A stretch of 64,000 nucleotides of DNA from assembly GCF_011397635.1 (NCBI RefSeq), contig NC_064770.1:24535603-24599602 (forward strand), in the 5' to 3' direction. This DNA comes from Epinephelus fuscoguttatus (lineage: Eukaryota > Chordata > Actinopteri > Perciformes > Serranidae). Numbering within the stretch: position 1 is the first letter of the stretch; the number at the start of each line of letters is the position of its first letter. The notes under the pieces were generated by a model that saw only the letters and a program-made list of their open reading frames with translations, was not told the origin of the DNA and searched no databases. Positions 10,583 through 19,071 of the stretch are shown here, piece by piece. The position numbers and the translations under genes are program-made.

Positions 10583-11400
10583 CATGCTATAATTTGGGCG
10601 CATGGTAGTGACCATTGCGTAAGGGGGGAGATCCTACGGAAATTGCAAGCAACATGGTGGTCACCATTCATGGCAGCCACGGTAGATAGAGTACTAAGCG
10701 AATGCGAAACTTGCGCAAGATACAACATCAGGAAAGTTTTTACAACCCCACTGGCGCATATACCACCTCCAGACGGTCCGTTCAGACACCTCACGTTAGA
10801 CTGCATAGACATGGGAGCACAATCCAGAGTAAGAGGAATGAGATACGTCTTGGTAGTCATATGCAGATACAGCCGATGGGTAGAAGCAACAGCCACAGCC
10901 CGATCAGATCACAGAACAGTTGCAAAATCCCTCTGCCAAGAAGTCTTCCCGAGATCTGGGATACTGGTCACCATATCATCAGATAATGGAAAACACTTTG
11001 TATCTAAGGTAATACAAGAAACACTGAAGCAACTAGGCATCAAACAAAAGTTTGGCTGTGTCTACCACCCTCAATCACAGGGGGCAGTAGAAAGAGCAAA
11101 TGGGATTCTGAAAACAAAAACAGCTAAAATAGTAGTAGATAGTGGGGACAAGCTTAACTGGGTGGATGCTTTACCGCTTGCACTAATGTCAATGCGTTCA
11201 CAAGCCAGCAGAATCACGCATCTAACACCGCATGAAATGCTTACGGGTCGACCCATGTAATACCATATTTGAGGGGTCCCTACAAAGGGCCCCCATTGGA
11301 GCAACTGCAAAATGAAATGTTTGACTATTTACGAAGTCTAACCTATATCCATAGGGCCATCTTCCAGCAGGTGAAAGGGGCCACAGAGGACAGACGAGTC
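10583..11400 (+). pseudogene. pol: Integrase, catalytic core intact-looking but frame-broken
   Basis: The HHCC zinc domain is partly visible (CETCARYN in the pre-core region; the HH part falls before a stop at 10580). The core has LTLDCIDMG, SSDNGKHF and HPQSQGAVERANG, giving the D, D and E of the DDE triad. LTPHEMLTGRPM is a substrate-binding loop motif shared with gamma-type integrases. After a stop at 11258-11260 the C-terminal tail PLEQLQNEMFDYLRSLTYIHRAIFQQVKGA continues in another frame and runs into env. Confidence 0.85.
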
Positions 11401-12039
11401 GAGATCCCAGAGGACCTTCAGGAGATGCCTCCCTGCAGGAGCAAGGAACAAGGTGATCCTCATGCTTGGCGGCCAGGCGGAATCGGAGCAGAGCCCAGAG
11501 TGACAGCAGTGGGTCGCTGCCAGGGAGGGTATCACCAGAGAGCACCACGGAGGGGAGCACCTCCTCCACAGGTAACCAACAGCTCATGCATAGCCTGCCA
11601 CAGAAAATTAGGCCTACCCAGAGTTAGGCCCCTCCCAGGTATAGAGGATTGTGAACGACGAGACACCTGTTTTGCACAGTGTACTATGTGGATGGCGGCA
11701 GGGAAAACCAATTACGCCAATAATAGTGAAATCTGCCCAATAAGTCTTAAAGGGGCTCCTGAGCAAATTAAAAAAAGAATTTCAAGTACCACCAGTAGTG
11801 CATTTGGCTCAAGATATTGTACTTCCACTAGCAGTAACAACACGCTCGAGGCGGAACAATTGATCCGGTGCCGGTGGAAAAGTGACACCCACAAGCAAAC
11901 TAATCAGACTTGGATTGAAAAAGTGTGTCGAACTGTAGAAAAAGCTAAGATTCAGTGTCACCAGGTGGTAAGCGGCACAGCTAAAACCTCATATGTCATT
12001 TGTAGGGACCATAATGAACGCCCAATACATAGCAGGTAA
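11401..12039 (+). pseudogene. env: Env surface subunit (SU) region, degenerate
   Basis: This frame continues from the integrase tail and covers a Cys-bearing domain (SSCIACHRK, CERRDTCFAQCTMW, KVCRTVEKAKIQC) with NxS/NxT sites (e.g. NSS, NQT), as expected of an envelope surface subunit. No signal peptide is placed, so the start may be displaced upstream or lost. It ends at a stop at 12037-12039. No clear furin site is seen at the SU/TM junction. The surface subunit is much shorter than usual. Confidence 0.65.
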
Positions 12040-12642
12040 TAGTGGCTGGGTGAACTATTTGTGGTACAATCAACAGGTTTGTAAATTGGTCTACAGCAGC
12101 ACTAGAAGGTGTGAGTGAACAGTTGCATGCTACATCCCTAATGACTGTGCAGAACAGACTTGTCATCGAAACAACATTAGCCCCAGACCAAGGTGTCTGT
12201 GATGTAATAGGGGAAGAGTGCTGTACAGCCATTCCCATGAATACAGGTGAAGATGGCAACCTGACTCAAGCTTTGGAAAACACACGTAGACTAAGAGACC
12301 AACAAGTACAACAATCCAATTGGAACACTAAAAACCTCATCAGTTCTTGACTGCTTAGACAAGTTCTCTGTTGGAAAAATCTTACGGACTATAGGGGTAA
12401 TATTTGGACTTGTTTTATTGACTATTCTCTTGATAATCTGTTGCGTCCTTCCCTTAATACAGATCCTGATAAGAAGGGCCATGAGAGCGGCCATGGGACA
12501 ATTTGTTATGCTGACACAACAGCAGGAAAGGCACGCCGAGAAAGGCAAATTGTGGGAACTAGATGAACCGTGGGTAAGACCCTATGCACCCAAAAGATTG
12601 AACAACGATTTATATGAGACCATGACTGACAATATGGACGTA

Positions 12643-12912
12643 CAGTACAGGCCAAAAGTTTGGACACACCTTCTCATTCAATGCGTTTTCTTTATTTTCA
12701 TGACTATTTACATTGTAGATTCTCACTGAAGGCATCAAAACTATGAATGAACACATGTGGAGTTATGTACTTAACAAAAAAAGGTGAAATAACTGAAAAC
12801 ATGTTTTATATTCTAGTTTCTTCAAAATAGCCACCCTTTGCTCTGATTACTGCTTTGCACACTCTTGGCATTCTCTCCATGAGCTTCAAGAGGTAGTCAC
12901 CTGAAATGGTTT
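12643..12912 (+). repeat. Left terminal inverted repeat of the Tc1 element (270 bp)
   Basis: Matches the reverse complement of 14002-14271 with three mismatches by eye (7th base A/G, plus two single-base changes near the inner end). Its inner part is an antisense copy of the last ~35 codons of the transposase gene. Confidence 0.95.
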
Positions 12913-13055
12913 CCACTTCACAGGTGTGCCTTATCAGGGTTAATTAGTGGAATTTCTTGCTTTATCAATGGGGTTGGGACCATCAGTTGTGTTGTGCAGA
13001 AGTCAGGTTAATACACAGCCAACAGCCCTATTGGACAACTGTTAAAATTCCTATT

Positions 13056-14108
13056 ATGGCAAGAACCAATCAGCTAACTAAAGAAAAACGAGTGGCCATC
13101 ATTACTTTAAGAAATGAAGGTCAGTCAGTCCGGAAAATTGCAAAAACTTTAAATGTGTCCCCAAGTGGAGTCGCAAAAACCATCAAGCGCTACAATGAAA
13201 CTGGCACACATGAGGACCGACCCAGGAAAGGAAGACCAAGAGTCACCTCTGCTTCTGAGGATAAGTTCATGCGAGTCACCAGCCTCAGAAATCGCAAGTT
13301 AACAGCAGCTCAGATCAGAGACCAGATAAATGCCACACAGAGTTCTAGCAGCAGACCCATCTCTAGAACAACTCTTAAGAGGAGACTGCGTGAATCAGGC
13401 CTTCATGGTCAAATAGCTGCTAGGAAACCACTGCTAAGGAGAGGCAACAAGCAGAAGAGATTTGTTTGGTCCAAGAAACACAAGGAATGGACATTAGACC
13501 AGTGGAAATCTGTGCTTTGGTCTGATGAGTCCAAATTTGAGATCTTTGCTTCCAACCGCCCTGTCTTTGTGAGACGCAGAAAAGGTGAACGGATGGATTC
13601 CACATGCCTGGTTCCCACTGTGAAGCATGGAGGAGGAGGTGTGATGGTGTGGGGGTGTTTTGCTGGTGACACTGTTGGGGATTTATTCAAAATTGAAGGC
13701 ACACTGAACCAGCATGGCTACCACAGCATCCTGCAGCGACATGCCATCCCATCCGGTTTGCGTTTAGTTGGACGATCATTTATTTTTCAACAGGACAATG
13801 ACCCCAAACACACCTCCAGGCTGTGTAAGGGCTATTTGACCAAGAAGGAGAGTGATGGAGTGCTGCGGCAGATGACCTGGCCTCCACAGTCACCGGACCT
13901 GAACCCAATGGAGATGGTTTGGGGTGAGCTGGACCGCAGAGTGAAGGCAAAGGGGCCAACAAGTGCTAAACACCTCTGGGAACTCCTTCAAGACTGTTGG
14001 AAAACCATTTCAGGTGACTACCTCATGAAGCTCATGGAGAGAATGCCAAGAGTGTGCAAAGCAGTAATGAGAGCAAAGGGTGGCTATTTTGAAGAAACTA
14101 GAATATAA
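13056..14108 (+). CDS. Tc1-family transposase, full-length, intact
   Basis: 350 codons from ATG to TAA without interruption. The product cuts and pastes the element by a DDE mechanism in the nucleus. The N-terminal half has two helix-turn-helix (paired-like) units, the first around GQSVRKIAKTLNVSPSGVAKTI and the second around ISRTTLKRRLRESG, separated by a GRPR hinge (KGRPRVT). Catalytic acids are in LWSDESKFE and QQDNDPKHTS, with the Glu in DLNPMEMVW. Counting from the first Asp of QQDND, 38 residues precede that Glu, versus 34 in ordinary Tc1, because of an extended GYLTKKESDGVLRQM loop. This DD38E spacing is the mark of the Intruder-type lineage. The ATG at 13056 (MARTNQLTKEKR) is chosen because the upstream in-frame ATG at 12957 falls in untranslated leader. 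The last 35 codons lie inside the right inverted repeat. Confidence 0.95.
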   Translation: MARTNQLTKEKRVAIITLRNEGQSVRKIAKTLNVSPSGVAKTIKRYNETGTHEDRPRKGRPRVTSASEDKFMRVTSLRNRKLTAAQIRDQINATQSSSSRPISRTTLKRRLRESGLHGQIAARKPLLRRGNKQKRFVWSKKHKEWTLDQWKSVLWSDESKFEIFASNRPVFVRRRKGERMDSTCLVPTVKHGGGGVMVWGCFAGDTVGDLFKIEGTLNQHGYHSILQRHAIPSGLRLVGRSFIFQQDNDPKHTSRLCKGYLTKKESDGVLRQMTWPPQSPDLNPMEMVWGELDRRVKAKGPTSAKHLWELLQDCWKTISGDYLMKLMERMPRVCKAVMRAKGGYFEETRI

Positions 14109-14271
14109 AACATGTTTTCAGTTATTTCACCTTTTTTTGTTAAGTACATAACTCCACATGTGTTCATTCATAGTTTTGATGCCTTCAGTGAGAATCTACA
14201 ATGTAAATAGTCATGAAAATAAAGAAAACGCATTGAATGAGAAGGTGTGTCCAAACTTTTGGCCCGTACTG
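14002..14271 (-). repeat. Right terminal inverted repeat of the Tc1 element (270 bp)
   Basis: Pairs with 12643-12912. It includes transposase codons up to the stop at 14106-14108, then about 160 bp of noncoding DNA to the element end at 14271. Confidence 0.95.
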
Positions 14272-14558
14272 TATGTGAGAATATGGCTGACAATATAAAT
14301 TTATATGAGCCAATGAAGGGGAATCTGGAAGGGGAATACGAGGTCGTATAGAGGGAGAGCCGATTCAGGGTAAGAAAAAACAAATAATTGGCAATAGATT
14401 TAGGTAAAACCTTGCTGTTACCAAACCCATACTAACAATGAATTGAACAACATATATAGGTTATTTACACCACGGGGCAATTAGGAGGAAAAGGAGGAAA
14501 AGAGGGAAGTGAATTAAACTAAACAGGGTCCTTTACAATACATAGACAGGTGCAGAGC

Positions 14559-14909
14559 ATGGCCAGCAGTTGGAGGTCTCCGTATCCGAAGCAGCAGAAT
14601 CCAAGGTTGGCCTATCAAGAGCCCCCAGCCATGCCGGAGCGGCCAGACCACTCCAACCCATCTCCCAGGCTGACCAACCGACCCCCATTCCTGTATGTGC
14701 ACCAAGGAGGAGCCCCCATTGAAGTCCACTGGCACCAGTACGTGCCGATGACCTCGCCAGGAACCTACGTGCCACCGCTTATGCAGCCGCCATTGACGAA
14801 CATCCCAAACTGGACTCCCATCAAGCCCTTCAACTCCACTGACAACTCACAACGTACCACAAAGACCATTGTCCCGAGCCACCAGAGTCCTGTTGCAATG
14901 CCAATATAA
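14559..14909 (+). CDS. Post-env proviral ORF 1, proline-rich, unassigned
   Basis: Starts at ATG 14559 and encodes about 116 residues that are rich in Pro, Ser, Thr and Asn (e.g. PKQQNPRLAYQEPPAMPERP, PPLMQPPLTNIPNW). No signal peptide or transmembrane segment is seen, and I recognise no family. It sits ~200 bp past the env stop and before the 3' LTR, where complex retroviruses carry accessory genes. It overlaps the next ORF by a different frame, so the pair may be one gene broken by a frameshift, or one read by frameshifting or splicing. Low-complexity composition makes chance openness possible. Confidence 0.45.
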   Translation: MASSWRSPYPKQQNPRLAYQEPPAMPERPDHSNPSPRLTNRPPFLYVHQGGAPIEVHWHQYVPMTSPGTYVPPLMQPPLTNIPNWTPIKPFNSTDNSQRTTKTIVPSHQSPVAMPI

Positions 14910-15354
14910 CGTATGGCCTGAGGCGGTGGAAGGACATCTCCGCCAACTGCAAAACGAGACGCCCACCAATGAGAGATACAAGCAGCTCGTGGATGACCTG
15001 CACACCCAACTCTATGATGTTCCTGCAAAATTCTACCGTCGCCTAGTGTGCAGCTTCCCTTTAGAGCTGCGACACAGCCTGCGCAAGCTGCGCCATTACA
15101 CCTACAAACGCAGGATGGTGGAAAATCACTGGGGCCTGAAGGAGCAGCATGAACGGGATCAACAGGAGAAGATCAACCTGCGTGCTCGAGTTTGCGTCCT
15201 GACTAGAGACAACCGAGACCTGCGAAAGCAGCTGGCAACCTATCGAGAGTTGAAGCTTGAGATCGCGGTACTGAAGGATCAAGTTGTAGCTTACCGCCGT
15301 CGGCGTAGGGCCGGGACATCGGCCTATGTTTCCACTGATTCTACTAACCAGTGA
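14797..15354 (+). CDS. Post-env proviral ORF 2, coiled coil with arginine-rich patch, unassigned
   Basis: An open frame of about 185 codons ending at TAG/TGA-type stop 15352-15354. There is no ATG in its first part: apparent starts before the internal Met of KRRMVENHW are non-ATG. It follows on from ORF 1 in another frame, overlapping 14869-14909. Residues include a compact alpha-helical region (RHSLRKLRHYTYKRRM) and then a leucine-heptad coiled coil (NLRARVCVLTRDNRDLRKQL, LKLEIAVLKDQV), then AYRRRRRAG, a short basic stretch resembling a nuclear localisation signal or nucleic-acid-binding patch. No known retroviral protein fits. Position and make-up suggest an accessory or regulatory protein, but this is inference. 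Confidence 0.5.
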   Translation, partial: RTSQTGLPSSPSTPLTTHNVPQRPLSRATRVLLQCQYNVWPEAVEGHLRQLQNETPTNERYKQLVDDLHTQLYDVPAKFYRRLVCSFPLELRHSLRKLRHYTYKRRMVENHWGLKEQHERDQQEKINLRARVCVLTRDNRDLRKQLATYRELKLEIAVLKDQVVAYRRRRRAGTSAYVSTDSTNQ

Positions 15355-15621
15355 CTGTGCTATATCAACAGTTACAGGATTATTAGGGTGTTCCACTCAC
15401 TGTAATCGTTCTATAATTATGTATACACTGGAGTGATGATGTATCCCGCCGTGACTTATCTTGTGTGTTGCACTCTAGTTTTTAGTTTAAACATTGTAAC
15501 AGAGTGATATTACACATTGAGTGCCTTACCCTTGTTGTGCCTATACCAAGCTGTAATCAGTAGAATGTAGTGTGTTTGATGTTTGGCTAATTGCTTGGGT
15601 AGAGTGGCACTTTGCAGTCCC

Positions 15622-15765
15622 AGAGGAGGGAATATATATTTTTTCCCTCTGTTAAGCTTGCGGATTCATGTAGATTGTAGTATAGGACCTTCTGGTCCCA
15701 AAGGGGGGAATATATATTTTCCTCCCTCACTATTTAGTGGGACTTGTTAGCCCCAAAGGGGGGAA
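15622..15765 (+). repeat. Polypurine tract region with three copies
   Basis: The 11-mer AAAGGGGGGAA occurs at 15755-15765, directly before the 3' LTR, and identically at 15700-15710. A diverged copy AGAGGAGGGAA is at 15622-15632. The copies at 15622 and 15700 are followed by 'tatatatttt'-type T-rich DNA. The copy at 15755 is the natural plus-strand primer site for the 3' LTR. Confidence 0.8.
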
Positions 15766-16304
15766 TGTAGTGTAATGTACTGATTTATTGAAGACATATA
15801 CTGTACCTTTAAGTTGACTTTTAAAAAGATACGTGTTGAAGCAATGTACTCTGTTTAACTGACAAATCACACACTGGGTTATTATTTCATATATTCTTAT
15901 GACACACATACACTCACTCAGCACTTAAGCATTGTGGTGGAGAAGTACCTAGGATTAAAAATAGCATGGAGGATGGGCTCAGAAACCACTGGTGGAAAGT
16001 TAGGGAAATTACAGCTTGTCCTGATATGACCCTAGAGGAGGCGGGTCTTAGACTGCCCAGAAAAACATTATACGGTGGAATTAGCTCCAAGGGAGAAAAG
16101 GAGAGTGGGGAATACTATTATGAATGAGTTCAAGGATTAAAGCAGCCATCAGGGGGAGACAAGAGAAATGTGACACTGTTATGTTTCAGCTCCAAGGGGG
16201 AAGGACTAAAGAAAAAGTAGAAACTCAGCAGAAATGTGACACCGTTACGATCAGAGCCAAGTGGGAAGGATTAAGAAAGAGATGACTCAGCAGAAAATCT
16301 TCAC

Positions 16305-16311
16305 AATAAAA
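16305..16311 (+). promoter_or_regulatory. TATA-like AATAAAA box in 3' LTR U3
   Basis: Positioned like the AATAAAA promoter box of gammaretroviral LTRs. The same box is kept in the 5' LTR (4755-4761). It could also act as a poly(A) signal. Confidence 0.4.
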
Positions 16312-16393
16312 ACGAGTCTGCAAACAAAGAAATTTCAGTCTTGCTCCGGAGCTTGACTCATTGAGTTGTGATGTGTTTGTTGCCTGCGAGCAC

Positions 16394-16399
16394 ATTAAA
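16394..16399 (+). terminator. ATTAAA poly(A) signal in 3' LTR
   Basis: ATTAAA within 'cacattaaactcag', about 80 bp past the AATAAAA box, with T-rich sequence after it. It is absent from the truncated 5' LTR. Confidence 0.4.
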
Positions 16400-16563
16400 C
16401 TCAGTTGCATCTGATTCTACGTGTCTCCAGTGATTTTTACCTCTGAGTATTTGAGTTTTTGATATTTAGTGGAAAACAAAGAAAGTCCGTTTGAGAAGAT
16501 GGGAACGAGATCGCGAGCTTTCTGGCCCATCTCCAGCCCTTTTGATTTTTGTTTCAACAGCCT

Positions 16564-17441
16564 CTTTGCTGAAATAAATGTAGGACGTGTAACCTCAGCA
16601 TTCCTTGGGCCAAGTGGGCAGTTCAGTAAAGATAATGTATATAATAAATATTAATAAATATTACATACGCACAATATATTGCTCGCTTGAGGATCCATGT
16701 AGCAAGGGCAATCAGGCACATCACTGAATACCACATATTTGGTGGTGCCAGCCTTACGAGCTATGAACCGTTTGCTCTCATCACCAACTTTCATGGACCT
16801 CTTGTTTAATCCTGTGACAGCATATATTTGAAGAGGGTTATCCAAAACTCATTCTGCATTTTGCCAGCAATCTATGTTGTTCATAACTAAAATGATTATC
16901 AACAGAGACATCAAAGTTTTCTGAATTTCACTTTTTTTTATGAGCCCAATTCTTCTTCTTTTTAAACTCAAACTTCAAATTTAAACTAACAAAATGTGAA
17001 TTTTATTTATCCCCAATTTGCATCAAGGACGCTTGAATTCCTGGATAATGACTCTTTCTTCATTCTTCCTTTGAGAGACGTACTGTAACACAACACTGGC
17101 AGTTCAGCTCTGACTGGTGAAACAAGTATCGAGGTCCTGTACTTCAGTAAAAGTGCTAATACCACACTGTAAAAATCCTCAAGTATGAGTAAAAGTCCTG
17201 CTTTCAAATCTTAATTCAAGTAAAAGTATGCAAGCATTATCAGCTGTTCCCTTAAAGTCCTGAAGGTAAAAATATTCATTGTTCAGTAAAATGTTTCCTG
17301 TCAGTGTTTTCCTGTTATAATGGTTTTGCATTAATATTAATATTACTGCAGTAGATCTTTACAGTTGTGCTCATTTTAACTTTATATACCATTGGACAGT
17401 TTATTCTACAGCAATGTATTGTATTCTTTAAGATTATTATA
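16564..17441. other. Host flank right of the provirus
   Basis: No gene recognised. About 17120-17330 ('ttcagtaaaagtgcta', 'aagtaaaagtatgcaagcat') is a fragment of a widespread teleost repeat of the 'AAGTAAAAGTA' type. The rest is AT-rich. Confidence 0.5.
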
Positions 17442-19069
17442 CAGTGGTGGAAAAAAGTTTTCAGACACCCTTAAAATTTTACACAATCTCAAATATTATC
17501 ATGAAATATTTGTGGAAAAATCTTTTTTGTGTTTCAAAAGGTGTGGCTGCATTAGACAGATACAAACAAATACAAATTATATTGTTTTGTTTATTGTTTA
17601 CATGAAAAACTAACAAAACTAAATTCTTGACAGTTTCAATATGTCAGTTCTCAACATTGTCGGTATCAAAGTCAACAAAAAACAGAGAATGTGTTCATAC
17701 TGAACAAAAAATAAATAAACCATCACATCATCAAATTAATATTTAGTAGTCCTGCTACTGGCACGTAGTAGAGCTCTAATCCTGGCTGGCATGTTCCCCA
17801 CGAGCCTTTCACACTGTTGAGGGGTAATCTTGTCCCATTCTTCTTGAATTACTGCTTTTAATTCTTCTAAATTCTTTGGTTTATGCTTTGAAACAGACCT
17901 TTTGATAATCCACCACAGATTTTCAATGGGGCTCATGTGCGGGGATTGAGCTGGCCACTCTAAGACCTGGATACTGTGCTCCTCCAGCCAGGTTCTACTG
18001 GCCTTGGATGTGTGGCAAGGGGCATTATCTTGTTGAAACATCCAGTTTTTACCTCGATGGAACAGTGCACGCGCAGAAGGGAGCATGTGGGTTTCGAGAA
18101 TGGTACAATACTTGGTAGAGTTCAATGTGCCATCACAGACAGTGAGATGACCAACACCAGCAGCACTCATGCATCCCCAAACCATGATACTGCCTCCACC
18201 ATGCTTGACAGTAGGTACTGTACATGCTGGAGATAATGCTTCGCCTGGCCTTCTGCATACCCTCACATTAGTAGGAGTAAGATAAAGCTGGAAACTGGAC
18301 TCATCTGACCACAAAATCTTCTTCCAATTCCTGGCTGTCCAGTTCTTGTGTGCCTGGGCCCAACAACGCCGGGCTAACCTCTGTCTCTCATTGATCAGGG
18401 GCTTCTTGATAGCCTTGTAGGACCTTAAGCCATGATCTAAAAGTCAGCCACGTACAGTGTGGGTGGAACACTGGACACCAGTTTGGTTTGACCACTGCTG
18501 CTGAAGCTCCTGTGATGTCATTCGGCGGTTTTGCCTGCACATGCGGATCAGGATGCGGCCATTTCTTGCTGAAGAAACCCTTGGACGCCCAGATCTTGGT
18601 TTGTCTTCCAAGCTGTTGGTTCGTCTGTATTTCTGCAGAGTGTATCCAACTGCTGAAGGACTGCATCTGCACTTCCTGGCTATCTGGCGGCAGCTGTACC
18701 CTTCCTGGCTGAGAATCTTTATCTTCAGGCGTGTTTCCTGCGTTAGGTTCCTTGTTTTAGCCATTTTTGTGTCTGAAGAACTTTCAAATGTGCTGGCTTT
18801 ATGTAGACACGAAGCTTGGCAACAAAAATTGTGTCTTTTAATAAAAAGAACGACCTTCATCACTGGCACCAAAATGATACAATACTCAAAATTTCTTATG
18901 TATTTTTATGGAACCAATCAATTTTAAGTTTTTAATGGCTTTTTTAGGATTTATTTAGTATTTTGGCTGTGACTGTACTAAAAGAAATTGCACTTGAAGA
19001 CCTAAGAGTGATTCTTAATGCAATATTTCACAAATGCATGGGGTGTCCGAAAACTTTTTTCCTCCACCG
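17442..19069 (-). mobile_element. Tc1-family DNA transposon, near-complete (DD34E), one nonsense codon
   Basis: The 1628-bp element begins CAGTGGTGGAAAAAAG on the plus strand; the other end reads GGAAAAAAGTTTTC.. inverted but starts CGGT instead of CAGT. It is flanked by TA at 17440-17441 and 19070-19071. Terminal repeats match over ~30 bp with several substitutions, then diverge, unlike the long repeats of the element at 12643. Its transposase is on the minus strand. Confidence 0.9.
17736..18764 (-). pseudogene. Tc1-family transposase, single in-frame stop
   Basis: The reading frame starts at ATG 18764 (MAKTRNLTQETRLK) and ends at 17736. It would be about 342 residues, the usual Tc1 length. 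The DNA-binding half has GYSCRQIARKCRCSPSAVGY and a GRPRVS hinge. The catalytic half has LWSDESSFQ, QQDNAPCHTS and, 34 residues after that Asp, SPIENLW; the usual SPDLSPIE is here SPHMSPIE. An in-frame TGA at 18446-18444, in ..VRG-stop-LLDHG.., interrupts an otherwise open frame; both parts are in the same frame. The related Tc1 sequence has Arg here, consistent with a CGA-to-TGA transition at a CpG. The copy is presumably inactive unless the stop is suppressed. Confidence 0.9.
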
Positions 19070-19071
19070 TA

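Larger units (their letters stand above)
12643..14271 (+). mobile_element. Tc1-family DNA transposon, apparently complete (DD38E)
   Basis: The 1629-bp element begins CAGTACAGGCCAAAAG and ends CTTTTGGCCCGTACTG. It is flanked by TA on each side (12641-12642 and 14272-14273), the target duplication of the Tc1/mariner superfamily. It contains one uninterrupted transposase gene. The two 270-bp terminal repeats differ at only three positions by eye, suggesting very recent transposition. It interrupts the provirus env tail, so it is younger than the provirus. Confidence 0.95.
12040..14351 (+). pseudogene. env: Env transmembrane subunit (TM), split by a Tc1 insertion
   Basis: The TM ectodomain carries a CX6CC motif (CDVIGEECC, residues 30-38 of the ORF at 12111) after LMTVQNRLVIETTLA, which is the gamma-type TM layout. 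A stop at 12348-12350 and a frame change follow. The membrane anchor (VIFGLVLLTILLIICCVLP) is in the 12418 frame, then a basic cytoplasmic tail. The Tc1 element interrupts the tail at 12643; after it the tail resumes at 14274 and ends in ..EGEYEVV and a TAG at 14349-14351. The fusion peptide is not recognisable. Confidence 0.8.
4470..16559 (+). mobile_element. Endogenous retrovirus (gamma/epsilon-like, ERV1 type), decayed, with nested insertions
   Basis: The order LTR, gag, pro, pol, env, 3' extra region, LTR reads left to right. Support comes from a CCHC zinc knuckle, a DTG protease motif, a YADD polymerase motif, RNase H and integrase motifs, a CX6CC transmembrane env, polypurine tracts and two related LTRs starting TGTAGTG. 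A 4-bp GCCT flanks both ends. About ten substitutions over the ~315 bp shared by the LTRs (by eye, about 3%) point to a moderately old insertion. The copy is not viable: the 5' LTR lacks R/U5, the primer-binding site is not recognisable, gag is interrupted by a repeat, pol has a deletion and frameshifts, and env is frameshifted and split by a Tc1 element. Amber-separated gag/pro and 4-bp target duplication argue for gammaretrovirus-like affinity; the post-env ORFs recall complex fish retroviruses. Exact clade is not determinable by eye. Confidence 0.9.
15766..16559 (+). repeat. 3' LTR, full-length
   Basis: It begins TGTAGTG just after the polypurine tract. The end is set at ..TTTCAACA (16559), because it gives TGT/ACA termini and is followed by GCCT, the same 4 bp that precede the 5' LTR. 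U3 holds an imperfect repeat (about 16141-16300). An AATAAAA box (16305-16311) may act as the TATA-like element and ATTAAA (16394-16399) as the poly(A) signal, placing R at about 16335-16420 and U5 after it. The U3/R/U5 limits are inferred; the right end is not testable against the 5' LTR, which is truncated. Confidence 0.75.

Noticed and set aside
12957..13055. Upstream ATG of the Tc1 transposase ORF.
   Set aside because: The 33 extra residues precede the usual MARTNQL.. start and are not transposase-like.
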